From Palsa-504 sp963767565 (GTDB taxonomy: Bacteria; Actinomycetota; Actinomycetes; Streptosporangiales; Streptosporangiaceae), in the NCBI GenBank assembly GCA_963767565.1, contig CAVYEG010000006.1:248001-312000 (forward strand): 64,000 bases of DNA, written 5' to 3'. Within the stretch, counting starts at the first letter, position 1, and each line of letters opens with the position of its first letter. Shown here piece after piece: positions 53,726 to 61,568 of this stretch. Under the pieces are notes generated by a model. The model was not told the DNA's origin, made no database searches, and saw only the letters and a program-made list of their open reading frames with translations. A program made the translations under genes and the position numbers.

Positions 53726-55285
53726 GTGAAAGCAGACCCCGGCCGCACCGCACCGCCGCTGAATCCGCCCGAACTATGGTCCCTGCGCGAGGACGTGACC
53801 GTCGAAACGGGCTCCGAGGGCAGCCCGCTGCGGCTGCGCGGACGCTGGGGGGAAGTCATCGTCGAGCGGCCCACACCGCTGGTCCGCACGGCGCTCGAGC
53901 GCATGCGGCTGGGGCCGATCTCGCTGGAGAACACCATCGGCGCTGCCGAGGACGAGCGCGGCCCGGCCGAGCAGCGAGCCGAGCTCTACCGGGTGCTCGA
54001 CCAGATGCAGTCGCTGATCATCCGATCGCTGAGCCTGGCATCCGGGCAGCCGCTGCTGTCTGTGGTGCCGATCACGGCGCGATCCCGGTTCCGCCCCACG
54101 CCGCTGGCCGTCGGCACCGCCGTCCGGTTGTCGGCCTACGCCGCGATGCGGACCGACGGGAGCCTGTACTTCCTGGAATCGCCGCTAGCGCTGCACCGGG
54201 TGCTGCTGCACCTGCCCGATGCGGTCACGCTGATATCGGCGCTGGCAGGGCCCGTCCTCCCGGCCGACCTCGGGGCCGTCCTGCCGCCCGTCGGGCCGGT
54301 CGCGGGCGATGCCCTGATGTACCTGGTGGCCGCGGGGATGGTCATCCAGGCGGAGGGCCCCGGCACCCCGCCGGTCTTCGCGGAGGACGCCGATCCTCAC
54401 CTGACTGGCTGGTCCCCGGCCGACCTGGTCTTCCACACCAGCAGCACCCTGGGCCGCCATGACCACGGGTTCGGCGTCACCTACCCGGGCGGCGCCACGG
54501 CGCCCGCCGAGCCGGTCGTCAAGCCGCAAGCCCGGGAGTACGTCCAGCTGCACCGGCCCGGCTGGCACGAGCTGGCCGGGTTCGACCCGTCGCTGACCGC
54601 GGCCATCGAAGGCCGCCGCTCCGTCCGGCGCTACGGCCCATCGCCGATGACGGTGACCGAGCTGGGTGACCTGCTGTACCGCACGGCCCGGGTCCGGTCG
54701 CTGATCACCGTCGAGGACCATCAGGCCGCGAACGTGCTCGAGAGCGGATACGAGCTCAGCGACCGGCCGTACCCCAGCGGCGGCGCCTGTTACGAGATCG
54801 AGTTCTACGTCGCCGTGGGGGACTGCTCGGGCCTGTCCCGCGGTGCATACCATTACGACCCGCTCGGGCACCGGCTCGAGCCGGTCGGCGCCGACCCCGC
54901 GGCGGTGGACGAGATCCTGGGCTGTGCCCGGGTCGCGGCTGCCATGCAGGCCCCGCCGCCGGTGCTCATCGCCATGACCGCGCGGTTCCAGCGGCTGACC
55001 TGGAAATACGAGGGGTTCGCCTTCCGCCTGGTGCTGCTGCACGTCGGCGTGCTGTTCCAGAACCTGTACCTGATCTGCACGGCCATGCGGCTTGCCCCAT
55101 GCGCCCTCGGGTCGGTCAGCATCGAGACGGCCGCCCGGGCCTTCGGCGCCGACTGGCGGGTCGAGCCCTGCGTGGGCCAGTTCATGGTGGGCCCCGAGCC
55201 CGAGGTGCCCGGCCGCGCCGCCCGCGTGCGGCGCTCGTTCAACGACGCGGAGTGGGCCGAGCTCGCCCGCGCGGCGCTGAGGTGA
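53726..55285 (+). CDS. SagB/ThcOx-type azoline dehydrogenase
   Basis: 519 residues from GTG 53726, 23 bp after the cyclodehydratase. The C-terminal half is a nitroreductase-fold FMN enzyme: LTAAIEGRRSVRRYGPSPMT (FMN-phosphate arginines), YPSGGACYEIEFYVAV, GAYHYDPLGHRLEPV, LLLHVGVLFQNLYLICTAMRL. Residues ~1-260 form an extra N-terminal region, partly nitroreductase-like or leader-binding, which makes it longer than minimal SagB. It should oxidise azolines to thiazoles/oxazoles with FMN. Being encoded beside the cyclodehydratase and precursor makes this role likely. Confidence 0.87.
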   Translation: MKADPGRTAPPLNPPELWSLREDVTVETGSEGSPLRLRGRWGEVIVERPTPLVRTALERMRLGPISLENTIGAAEDERGPAEQRAELYRVLDQMQSLIIRSLSLASGQPLLSVVPITARSRFRPTPLAVGTAVRLSAYAAMRTDGSLYFLESPLALHRVLLHLPDAVTLISALAGPVLPADLGAVLPPVGPVAGDALMYLVAAGMVIQAEGPGTPPVFAEDADPHLTGWSPADLVFHTSSTLGRHDHGFGVTYPGGATAPAEPVVKPQAREYVQLHRPGWHELAGFDPSLTAAIEGRRSVRRYGPSPMTVTELGDLLYRTARVRSLITVEDHQAANVLESGYELSDRPYPSGGACYEIEFYVAVGDCSGLSRGAYHYDPLGHRLEPVGADPAAVDEILGCARVAAAMQAPPPVLIAMTARFQRLTWKYEGFAFRLVLLHVGVLFQNLYLICTAMRLAPCALGSVSIETAARAFGADWRVEPCVGQFMVGPEPEVPGRAARVRRSFNDAEWAELARAALR

Positions 55286-55420
55286 TCCCCGATGACTTAT
55301 GCGTCGGCCGTACGACCACGGGGACCGGGACCCCCGCGTGAGCCCGGCCAAGCTGCTTCATTTCCAGGTTCAGACGGCGACGCGGTCACCCGGCGCACCG
55401 CGCTAGCGCATGAGGAGCTG

Positions 55421-56503
55421 ATGATGACCGAGGTACTCAAGTCGGCCGGGCCGTCCGCAGGCGAGGCGGTGCAGGCGTTCTCCGGCTTGCGCGCCGCACA
55501 GGCTCCGGACCTGCCCGAAGTGGTCTCGATCGAATCCATCTTCCCGGCGGATTCCCCCCGGCTCTCCGGCGAGAACGCCGAGCACACCACCCTCCTGCAG
55601 GCGAGACTGCCGGAGCTCCCCGCGATCGTAGTAAACCGGCGCACCATGCGGGTCGTGGACGGCATGCACCGGCTGCGGGCTGCCGCGCTGCAGGGCGCCG
55701 CCATGATCCCGGTCCAGTTCGTGGATGTGGACCAGCGTGAGGCATTTCTGCTGGCCGTGCGGGCGAACATCGAGCACGGCCTGCCGCTTTCCCTTGCTGA
55801 CCGCGAGGCAGCGGCTCAGCGCATCCTAGTCTGGTATCCCTCCTGGTCCGACCGGGCGGTGGCCGACGTCGTCGGCCTCGCGCCGAGCACGCTCGCCGCC
55901 ATCCGCGGCCGTTCAAGTGGCCATTCCCCCCAGTTGAACGCCCGGATCGGGCGCGACGGGCGAATCCGCCCGATGAGTACTCTTGACGGGCGGCTACGGG
56001 CCAGTGAGATACTGTCCGCCCGCCCGGACACCCCGCTGCGGGAAGTGGCCGCCGAATCGGGCGTCTCGCTGGGCACCGCGCACGACGTGCGCGATCGGAT
56101 GCGTCGAGGCGACGATCCCGTGCCAGAGCGGCAGCGGACCCAGGACGAAGGCGGGCCGTCGCGGTGCACCCGCCGCGGGCCTGCGCACCGCAGGCACCGC
56201 GGCCAGCCGGTTGTGTGGCCGGCGCTGCGGCCCCGGCTGATGCGGGATCCCGCCATACGCTACGTGAGCTCGGGCCAGGAACTGCTGCGATGGCTGGACG
56301 CGCACGCTATCGCGGGCCGGTCCTGGCAGGCCGTCGTCGACGCCACACCGCCGCACTGGACGGAGGTCCTCGCCGGCGTCGCCTATTCGTGCGGCGACCA
56401 GTGGTACGAATTCGCGCGCGCGCTCGAGCGGCGCGCCCAGGCCATGAATGGCCCAGAAGGGCCTGCCGCGTGCCCCCGGCAGGCACAAGATGGCGCCGCT
56501 TAG
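55421..56503 (+). CDS. StrR/NovG-type ParB-like pathway regulator
   Basis: 360 residues from ATG 55421 (or 55424) after GAGGAG. The N-terminal ParB/Srx-like domain contains DSPRLSGENAEHTTLLQ, PAIVVNRRTMRVVDGMHRLR and FLLAVRANIEHGLPLSLADR, the last being a StrR-family hallmark. An HTH follows (WSDRAVADVVGLAPSTLAAI), then a second helical repeat (LREVAAESGVSLGTAHDVR). The C-terminal ~110 residues are divergent. StrR-family proteins activate antibiotic gene clusters. It lies between the RiPP and fatty-acid-type halves, 31 bp before fabD, so it may control both. Confidence 0.85.
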   Translation: MMTEVLKSAGPSAGEAVQAFSGLRAAQAPDLPEVVSIESIFPADSPRLSGENAEHTTLLQARLPELPAIVVNRRTMRVVDGMHRLRAAALQGAAMIPVQFVDVDQREAFLLAVRANIEHGLPLSLADREAAAQRILVWYPSWSDRAVADVVGLAPSTLAAIRGRSSGHSPQLNARIGRDGRIRPMSTLDGRLRASEILSARPDTPLREVAAESGVSLGTAHDVRDRMRRGDDPVPERQRTQDEGGPSRCTRRGPAHRRHRGQPVVWPALRPRLMRDPAIRYVSSGQELLRWLDAHAIAGRSWQAVVDATPPHWTEVLAGVAYSCGDQWYEFARALERRAQAMNGPEGPAACPRQAQDGAA

Positions 56504-56534
56504 CACGGCGCAGCTGAAGTCAAGGAGATCGGCT

Positions 56535-57473
56535 ATGACACAAGTGGCCTTTTTGTTTCCCGGCCAGGGCTCACAAAAGGTGGGCATGGGACTGGATTTC
56601 GTCGAGCAATATCCGAAGCTGAAGGAACGCTGGTTCGACGCCGCCGACGATATCTTGCATCTGCCATTGTCACATTTGTGCTTCGAGGGGCCGGAAGAGG
56701 AGCTCCTGCGGACGGAGAATACTCAGCCGGCCGTCTTCCTGGTGAGCATGGCCATCCTGGATACGTTGCGCTCGGTCGGCATCGAGCCGGAAGCGGCCGC
56801 CGGCCACAGCCTCGGTGAGTACTCTGCGCTGGTCTGCGCCGGCACGCTGGAGTTCGCCGACGCGCTCCGGCTGGTCCGGCGCCGGGGCGAGCTGATGGCG
56901 ACGGTCAACGAGCGCACGCCGGGCGCGATGGCGGCCGTCATCGGCCTGTCCCCGGACCAGGTCGAGGACCTGTGCGGCCAGGCGGCCGAGTTCAGCGGGG
57001 AGCTCGTGGAGCCCGCGAACTTCAACGAGCCCGAGCAGACCGTCATCTCCGGGGTGAAGACAGCGGTCGCATTGGCCTCGGACCTGGCCACCCAGGCCGG
57101 TGCCCGGGTGGTGCCGCTGCGGGTAGGCGCCCCATTCCACAGTACGTTGATGTCCGTGCTGGATAGCGACTTCGGCCACGCCCTCGAAAGCGTGCCGTTC
57201 GCCAACCCGCGGCTGCCGGTCATCGCCAACGTCACCGGCGACTACGTGCGCACCGCGGAGGAGGCCCGGGAGGCGCTGCGCCGCCAGGTGGCCGGCCCGG
57301 TCCAGTGGACCGCGACCATGCGCCGGCTGGTCGCCGACGGCTACGACATGTTCGTGGAGGCCGGACCCGGCCGGGCCCTGACCGGTTTCTCCCTGAAGAT
57401 CGCCCCTGACCTGCCGGTGCACAGCGTCGGGCAGGTGCGGCGGATCACCCGCCTGCTGGCCTCGGCGGGCTGA
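56535..57473 (+). CDS. Malonyl-CoA:ACP transacylase (FabD-like)
   Basis: 312 residues from ATG 56535, after AAGGAGATCGGCT. N-terminal FLFPGQGSQKVGMG, nucleophile Ser92 in AGHSLGEYSALV, Arg117 in RRRGELM, and His202 in VGAPFHSTLM give the catalytic set. It loads malonyl units on ACP. It is the only acyltransferase visible for the downstream ACP/ketosynthase genes. It is packed behind the StrR-type regulator and separated from ACP by ~340 bp with two hairpins. Confidence 0.9.
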   Translation: MTQVAFLFPGQGSQKVGMGLDFVEQYPKLKERWFDAADDILHLPLSHLCFEGPEEELLRTENTQPAVFLVSMAILDTLRSVGIEPEAAAGHSLGEYSALVCAGTLEFADALRLVRRRGELMATVNERTPGAMAAVIGLSPDQVEDLCGQAAEFSGELVEPANFNEPEQTVISGVKTAVALASDLATQAGARVVPLRVGAPFHSTLMSVLDSDFGHALESVPFANPRLPVIANVTGDYVRTAEEAREALRRQVAGPVQWTATMRRLVADGYDMFVEAGPGRALTGFSLKIAPDLPVHSVGQVRRITRLLASAG

Positions 57474-57490
57474 CCGCAGGCCCCTCGGCG

Positions 57491-57521
57491 GGGCCGCGCG
57501 GAGCATCGCGCCGCGCGGCCC
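57491..57521 (+). terminator. Perfect GC hairpin after fabD, probable terminator
   Basis: GGGCCGCGCGG (57491-57501) pairs perfectly with 57511-57521 across a 9-nt loop. It begins 18 bp after the fabD stop. A partial terminator would set different levels for the two halves of the locus. Confidence 0.6.
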
Positions 57522-57553
57522 GCCGCATCACGCGGGCCCGCCCGCGCGCCCCC

Positions 57554-57578
57554 CCGGACGGCGCATTTTCCCGTCCGG
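57554..57578 (+). terminator. Second hairpin between fabD and ACP
   Basis: CCGGACGG (57554-57561) pairs with CCGTCCGG (57571-57578), loop GCGCATTTT with a short T-run. It probably adds to termination. The rest of 57580-57814 holds no gene I can support and probably contains the ACP promoter. Confidence 0.45.
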
Positions 57579-57814
57579 CCTCGGCCTGCCCGGAAAAGGA
57601 CAACCAGGTTCCGGATCGTTTCGTCCTGCTTTACCGGGTGCATTGTTCACGCTGATTCATCGAGGGCTCAGCCGGTGACATTGCCCGGCCTGCCGTGCGA
57701 CTCTCGATGCACGCGCAAACGGCATAACTGCCGAAATGCGGCGGCATGAGTGCGGGGTGGAGCCGGGATTCTGCCGTCGTGCCTCAATCGTTTTCGATAA
57801 ACCAGGAGTGGAGC

Positions 57815-58213
57815 ATGACGAACGAAGAGATCCGCGAAGCCGTCCAGACGTCGGTGGCCGAAGCACTTGGCGTAGAGGAAGACGAGGTGACCCCGGACGC
57901 CACGCTCATGGACGAGCTCGGCGCCGAGTCCATCGACCTGCTCGACATCCTCTTCCGGGTAGAGCGCTCGATTGGGGTGAAGATCCAGGCCGCGGACCTG
58001 TCGGACTACGTCCAGGGCGGCATTCCCGACGAGGAGTTCGGGGACGAGAACGAGATCATCACCGCCAAGGGCCTGGAGCAGCTCAAGAAGGTCATGCCCC
58101 AGCTCGACATGCAGGCGCTGGCCGGCCAGCTGCAGGCCGACCAGGTCATGGGCCACTTCACCGTCGGGAACCTGACCACGCTCGTGGCCGAGCGGGCCAG
58201 CGCCACGGTGTGA
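57815..58213 (+). CDS. Acyl carrier protein, long form
   Basis: 132 residues from ATG 57815, after GGAG. The phosphopantetheine site is DELGAESIDLLDILFRVE with Ser in the GAESID motif. Ordinary ACPs are 75-90 residues. Here ~40 extra residues (IPDEEFGDENEIITAKGLEQ ... LQADQVMGHF) lie between helices II and III before the final FTVGNLTTLVAERA helix. Long ACPs of this kind occur in specialised type II systems. It should carry the growing chain for the downstream enzymes. Confidence 0.88.
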   Translation: MTNEEIREAVQTSVAEALGVEEDEVTPDATLMDELGAESIDLLDILFRVERSIGVKIQAADLSDYVQGGIPDEEFGDENEIITAKGLEQLKKVMPQLDMQALAGQLQADQVMGHFTVGNLTTLVAERASATV

Positions 58214-58233
58214 GGAAGACGGGAACCGACCTG

Positions 58234-59007
58234 ATGGAACTCTGCGGACGCGTCGCGCTCGTGACCGGCGGTTCGCGCGGCATTGGCCGGGCCACCGCGC
58301 TGCACCTCGCGCGGGCGGGCGCGACGGTCGCGGTGAACTACCGCAGGGAGCGGCAGGCGGCGCGGGACGTGGTGGCCGAGATCGAGGCGGGCGGCGGTAA
58401 GGCCGTCGCCATCGGCGCCGACGTGACCGACTACGCCCAGGCCCAGGGCCTGGTGGCGCAGGCGATCGCGGACCTGGGCGGCCTGCACATCCTGGTCAAC
58501 AACGCGGGCATCGCCCGCGACGCGCTGATCTTCAACATGGAGCCGGGGGACTGGCTCGACGTGATGAAGGTCAACTTCGGCGGCGTCTTCAACTGCACCA
58601 AGGCCGCGCTGCCGCACTTCGCCGGCCAGCGGGATGGCGTCATCGTGAACATGTCCTCGATGATGGGAGAGCGCGGCTGGACCGGCGAATCCAATTACGC
58701 CGCGTCAAAGGGCGCCATCAACGCCTTCACTCGCTGCTGCGCCATCGAGGTGGCCCGCTTCGGGATCCGCGTCAACGCCGTGCTGCCGGGCTTCGCCCCG
58801 ACCGACCTCGTGGCCGGGCTGCTCGCCAAGGACGGCGGCAAGACGATCAAGAGGCAGATCCCGCTGCGCGGCTTCGCGGCCGTCGACGACGCGGCCGAGG
58901 CGGCGGTGTTCCTGGCCAGCCCCCGGTCGGGCTACATCACCGGGTCGCTACTGCCCGTCGACGGCGGGGTGGGCGGCCAGCTCGGCCTCGGCCGGACGAA
59001 TTGGTGA
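58234..59007 (+). CDS. 3-oxoacyl-ACP reductase (FabG-like ketoreductase)
   Basis: 257 residues from ATG 58234. It has the SDR motif TGGSRGIG, NNAG (LVNNAGIARDALIFNM), catalytic Ser in VNMSSMMGERG, and Tyr/Lys in YAASKGAINAF, all intact. C-terminal GYITGSLLPVDGG is typical. It should reduce the beta-keto group of ACP-bound intermediates with NADPH. Its end overlaps the AcpS start (GTGA), which ties it into the operon. Confidence 0.9.
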   Translation: MELCGRVALVTGGSRGIGRATALHLARAGATVAVNYRRERQAARDVVAEIEAGGGKAVAIGADVTDYAQAQGLVAQAIADLGGLHILVNNAGIARDALIFNMEPGDWLDVMKVNFGGVFNCTKAALPHFAGQRDGVIVNMSSMMGERGWTGESNYAASKGAINAFTRCCAIEVARFGIRVNAVLPGFAPTDLVAGLLAKDGGKTIKRQIPLRGFAAVDDAAEAAVFLASPRSGYITGSLLPVDGGVGGQLGLGRTNW

Positions 59008-59459
59008 AGACCGTGGACCTGGAACAGCCACGGCGAGGGCGCCCCGGCGCCCGTCTCGGGGTGGACCTGGTAGAGGTGACGCGCATCAGCCGCCTGCTCG
59101 CCGAGCACCCCGGCTGCGTGCATGAGCTGTTCACCCCGCGGGAGATCGCGTACTGCCGGCGCAAGCGCCGGCATGAGGTGCACTTCGCCGGCCGGTTTGC
59201 GGCCAAGGAAGCGGTACTCAAGGCCCTGGGCACCGGGCTGGGGCAGCTGATGCGGTGGACCGACGTGGAGGTCGTCAACGGCCCGCTCGGCAAGCCGGAG
59301 GTCAGCCTGCACGGCGAGGTGGCGGCGAGCGCGGCCCGCCGTGGCCTGGCCGGCATCGACGTCTCGCTGTCGCATTCGGCGGGCCTGGCGATCGCCGGCG
59401 CGGTGATCACATGGAGCGGAGGCGGCGGACCGTGCGATTCCACCTCGTCGACCGGATAG
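59004..59459 (+). CDS. Holo-ACP synthase (AcpS-type phosphopantetheinyl transferase)
   Basis: 151 residues from GTG 59004, overlapping the ketoreductase stop. AcpS motifs are GVDLVEVTRISRLL, FTPREIAYCRRK, FAGRFAAKEAVLKALGTG, and SLSHSAGLAIAGAV. Mg2+-binding Asp and Glu (GVDLVEV, AAKEAV) are present. It should convert the locus ACP to its holo form; a dedicated transferase supports a specialised carrier protein. Its 3' end overlaps the next gene by 28 bases. Confidence 0.9.
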   Translation: MKTVDLEQPRRGRPGARLGVDLVEVTRISRLLAEHPGCVHELFTPREIAYCRRKRRHEVHFAGRFAAKEAVLKALGTGLGQLMRWTDVEVVNGPLGKPEVSLHGEVAASAARRGLAGIDVSLSHSAGLAIAGAVITWSGGGGPCDSTSSTG

Positions 59460-59878
59460 ACGAATACGAACCGGGCGAGTCGGTGCGGGCCCGCAAGCTG
59501 ACCTCGGTCAGTGAGGAGCTGTGGTCCGGCCCCGCCGCCGACCCCGTCATGCTGCCGCCGCTGATCCTGGAGTCGCTCTGCCAGGCCGGCAGCTGGCTGA
59601 TCGTGGCCAGCACCAAGGGCCGCAAGCGCGCGGCCCTGCTGCAGATCGGGTCGGTCTCGTTCCTAGGTGACGTGCGGCCCGGCGACGTCATCGACCTGCA
59701 CGGTGAGGTGCATTCCATGTCCGAGGAAATGGCTGTCCTGTCCGGTACCGCGTCGGTAGGCACCCGTCCGGTGCTGACCGCGACCGACATCATGTGCGCC
59801 CTGATCGACGCCGGTGATCTCGCTGGAATTGGCGACACCACCCGGATGCGCGACCAGCTCATCAGGCAGGAGGCGTGA
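59432..59878 (+). CDS. Hotdog-fold FabZ-like dehydratase subunit without the catalytic His
   Basis: 148 residues from GTG 59432, after GGAGG at good spacing; ATG 59411 is possible. The pattern MRFHLVDRIDEYEPGESVRA fits FabZ-like proteins, and MLPPLILESLCQAGSWLIV corresponds to the helix after the active-site loop. Where FabZ has H-F-P-x-x-P-V-x-P-G, this has LWSGPAADPVMLPP, lacking His. It may be a non-catalytic partner of the second hotdog protein (61140), as in heterodimeric dehydratases. This pairing is inferred. Confidence 0.78.
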   Translation: MRFHLVDRIDEYEPGESVRARKLTSVSEELWSGPAADPVMLPPLILESLCQAGSWLIVASTKGRKRAALLQIGSVSFLGDVRPGDVIDLHGEVHSMSEEMAVLSGTASVGTRPVLTATDIMCALIDAGDLAGIGDTTRMRDQLIRQEA

Positions 59879-61143
59879 TGAGCGCCCGGGTCGCCATCAC
59901 TGGGCTTGGCGCCGTTACCCCGGTGGGCAACGACGCGGACGCCACCTGGGAGGCGCTGATCGCCGGGCGCAGCGGAGTCGGCCCTATCACCACGTTCGAC
60001 GCCACCACCTTCCCGGTGCGCATCGGCGGCATGGTCCGCGGCTTCGACGTCGGGCCCTACCTGCCGGATCCGCGCCTACGCCGCCAGCTCAACCGCGCCG
60101 CGGGCTTCGGTCTGGCCGCCGCCGACCAGGCGATGCGCCAGGCCGGCGCCGAGGGGGCCTACGATCCCACCGAATGCGGTATCGCGATGGGCGCCAGCGC
60201 AGGCCGCCCCGAGGGCCAGGAACTGGCCGAGATTATGGCGGCCTACCAGCGCTCCGGCGGTCACGACGTGCTCCCGCAGGCGCCGACCAGCCTGCTGCTG
60301 CGGCAGCAGAACGTGTGCTCGGAGGCGATAGCTCGCCGCTGGGACCTGCAGGGCCCGATGATCGGCGTGTCCACCGCGTGCTCGGCGTCCACGCACGCGA
60401 TCGGGGAGGCGTTCAGGCACATCCAGGAGGGGGACGCGCGGCTCATGGTCGCCGGGGGCTACGATGCCCTCACCACCTGGCTGGATGTCCTTGGCTTCAC
60501 CCTGCTGGGCGCGCTCACCAGCGGGTACAACGACGACCCGGACCACGCGTCGCGGCCGTTCGAGCGGGACAGGAGCGGGTTCGTCCTGGGTGAGGGCGCG
60601 GTCGCGCTCGTGCTGGAGGACCTCGACGCGGCCTGGGCCCGCGGCGCGCGCGTGCTGGCCGAGATCACCGGTTACGGTTCCAGTCTCAACGCCTACCGGA
60701 TCACCGACGCCCCGCCCGACGGCAGCGGCCCGATCCACTCCATGCGGCGCGCTCTGGACGACGCCGGGCTGGGGCCGCGTGACGTCGACTGCATTATCGC
60801 GCACGGCACCAGCACCCCGGGCAACGACATCTGTGAGACCGTGGCCATCAAGGAGGTCTTCGGGCCCGACGCCTACCGCCTGGTCGTGACCTCGCCGAAG
60901 TCGATGACCGGCCATCTCACCGCGGCCTCCGGCGCGCTCAACGTGCTGGTCGCCGTGCGCGCGCTGCAGACCGCCCTGGTGCCGCCTACCATCAACCTGG
61001 ATACCCCCGACCCGAAGCTGGACCTGGATTACGTGCCGAACCAGGTCCGCGAGATGGATGTGCGGGCCGTGGTGGCCAACGCCTTCGCCTTCGGCGGGAC
61101 GAACGGCACCCTCGTGCTCACCCGGGCCGGGGTGGCGTCGTGA
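59878..61143 (+). CDS. Beta-ketoacyl-ACP synthase (KS1, FabF-type, intact)
   Basis: 421 residues from ATG 59878 (TGATG junction, AGGAGG upstream). The catalytic triad is visible: Cys168 in GVSTACSASTHAIGEA, His in IAHGTSTPGNDICET and His in TSPKSMTGHLTAASG, with the Lys just before. C-terminal NAFAFGGTNGTLVL is normal. It performs decarboxylative chain extension with malonyl-ACP. Adjacent to a Cys-less ketosynthase, it may form a KS/chain-length-factor heterodimer. Confidence 0.92.
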   Translation: MSARVAITGLGAVTPVGNDADATWEALIAGRSGVGPITTFDATTFPVRIGGMVRGFDVGPYLPDPRLRRQLNRAAGFGLAAADQAMRQAGAEGAYDPTECGIAMGASAGRPEGQELAEIMAAYQRSGGHDVLPQAPTSLLLRQQNVCSEAIARRWDLQGPMIGVSTACSASTHAIGEAFRHIQEGDARLMVAGGYDALTTWLDVLGFTLLGALTSGYNDDPDHASRPFERDRSGFVLGEGAVALVLEDLDAAWARGARVLAEITGYGSSLNAYRITDAPPDGSGPIHSMRRALDDAGLGPRDVDCIIAHGTSTPGNDICETVAIKEVFGPDAYRLVVTSPKSMTGHLTAASGALNVLVAVRALQTALVPPTINLDTPDPKLDLDYVPNQVREMDVRAVVANAFAFGGTNGTLVLTRAGVAS

Positions 61144-61568
61144 TCGCCGCCGGGCCGCTGGTCGCGCTGGACCGGATCACGGGCGTGGAACCTGGGCGCC
61201 GGGCCACCGCCCTGCGCAACGTTCCGCACACGCTGGCCATCTTCGACAGCCATTTCCCGCGGCGCCCGGTCCTGCCCGGCGTGCTGGTGCTGGGCAGCAT
61301 GGCCGAACTGGCCAGAGTCGTGCTCGCCAAGCAGGGCGAGGCGCCGAGTGCGGCGGGCGGGTCCGCCTGGCGCCTCGCCCGGGCCGACCGGATCCGCTAC
61401 CGGCACTTCATCGAGCCGGGTGACCAGATGGAGATCGAGGTCGAAGTGAAAGACCTGGACGAGAAGCAAGCCACCGTCAAGGCGAACGTAAGGGTCGGGG
61501 GCAAGCTCGTCACGAGCGCAGGCACCCTGGTCTTGACCAGGACCGCTGACCAGGGCGCGTCGTCATGA
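61140..61568 (+). CDS. FabZ-like 3-hydroxyacyl-ACP dehydratase (hotdog, catalytic His present)
   Basis: 142 residues from GTG 61140, overlapping KS1 by four bases. The FabZ active-site loop is intact: FDSHFPRRPVLPGVLVLGSMAELA, with catalytic His in HFP and Glu in the MAE helix. It dehydrates 3-hydroxyacyl-ACP to the enoyl form. With the His-less hotdog protein 1.3 kb upstream, it could form a two-subunit dehydratase. No enoyl reductase is seen, so double bonds may be kept. Confidence 0.87.
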   Translation: MIAAGPLVALDRITGVEPGRRATALRNVPHTLAIFDSHFPRRPVLPGVLVLGSMAELARVVLAKQGEAPSAAGGSAWRLARADRIRYRHFIEPGDQMEIEVEVKDLDEKQATVKANVRVGGKLVTSAGTLVLTRTADQGASS

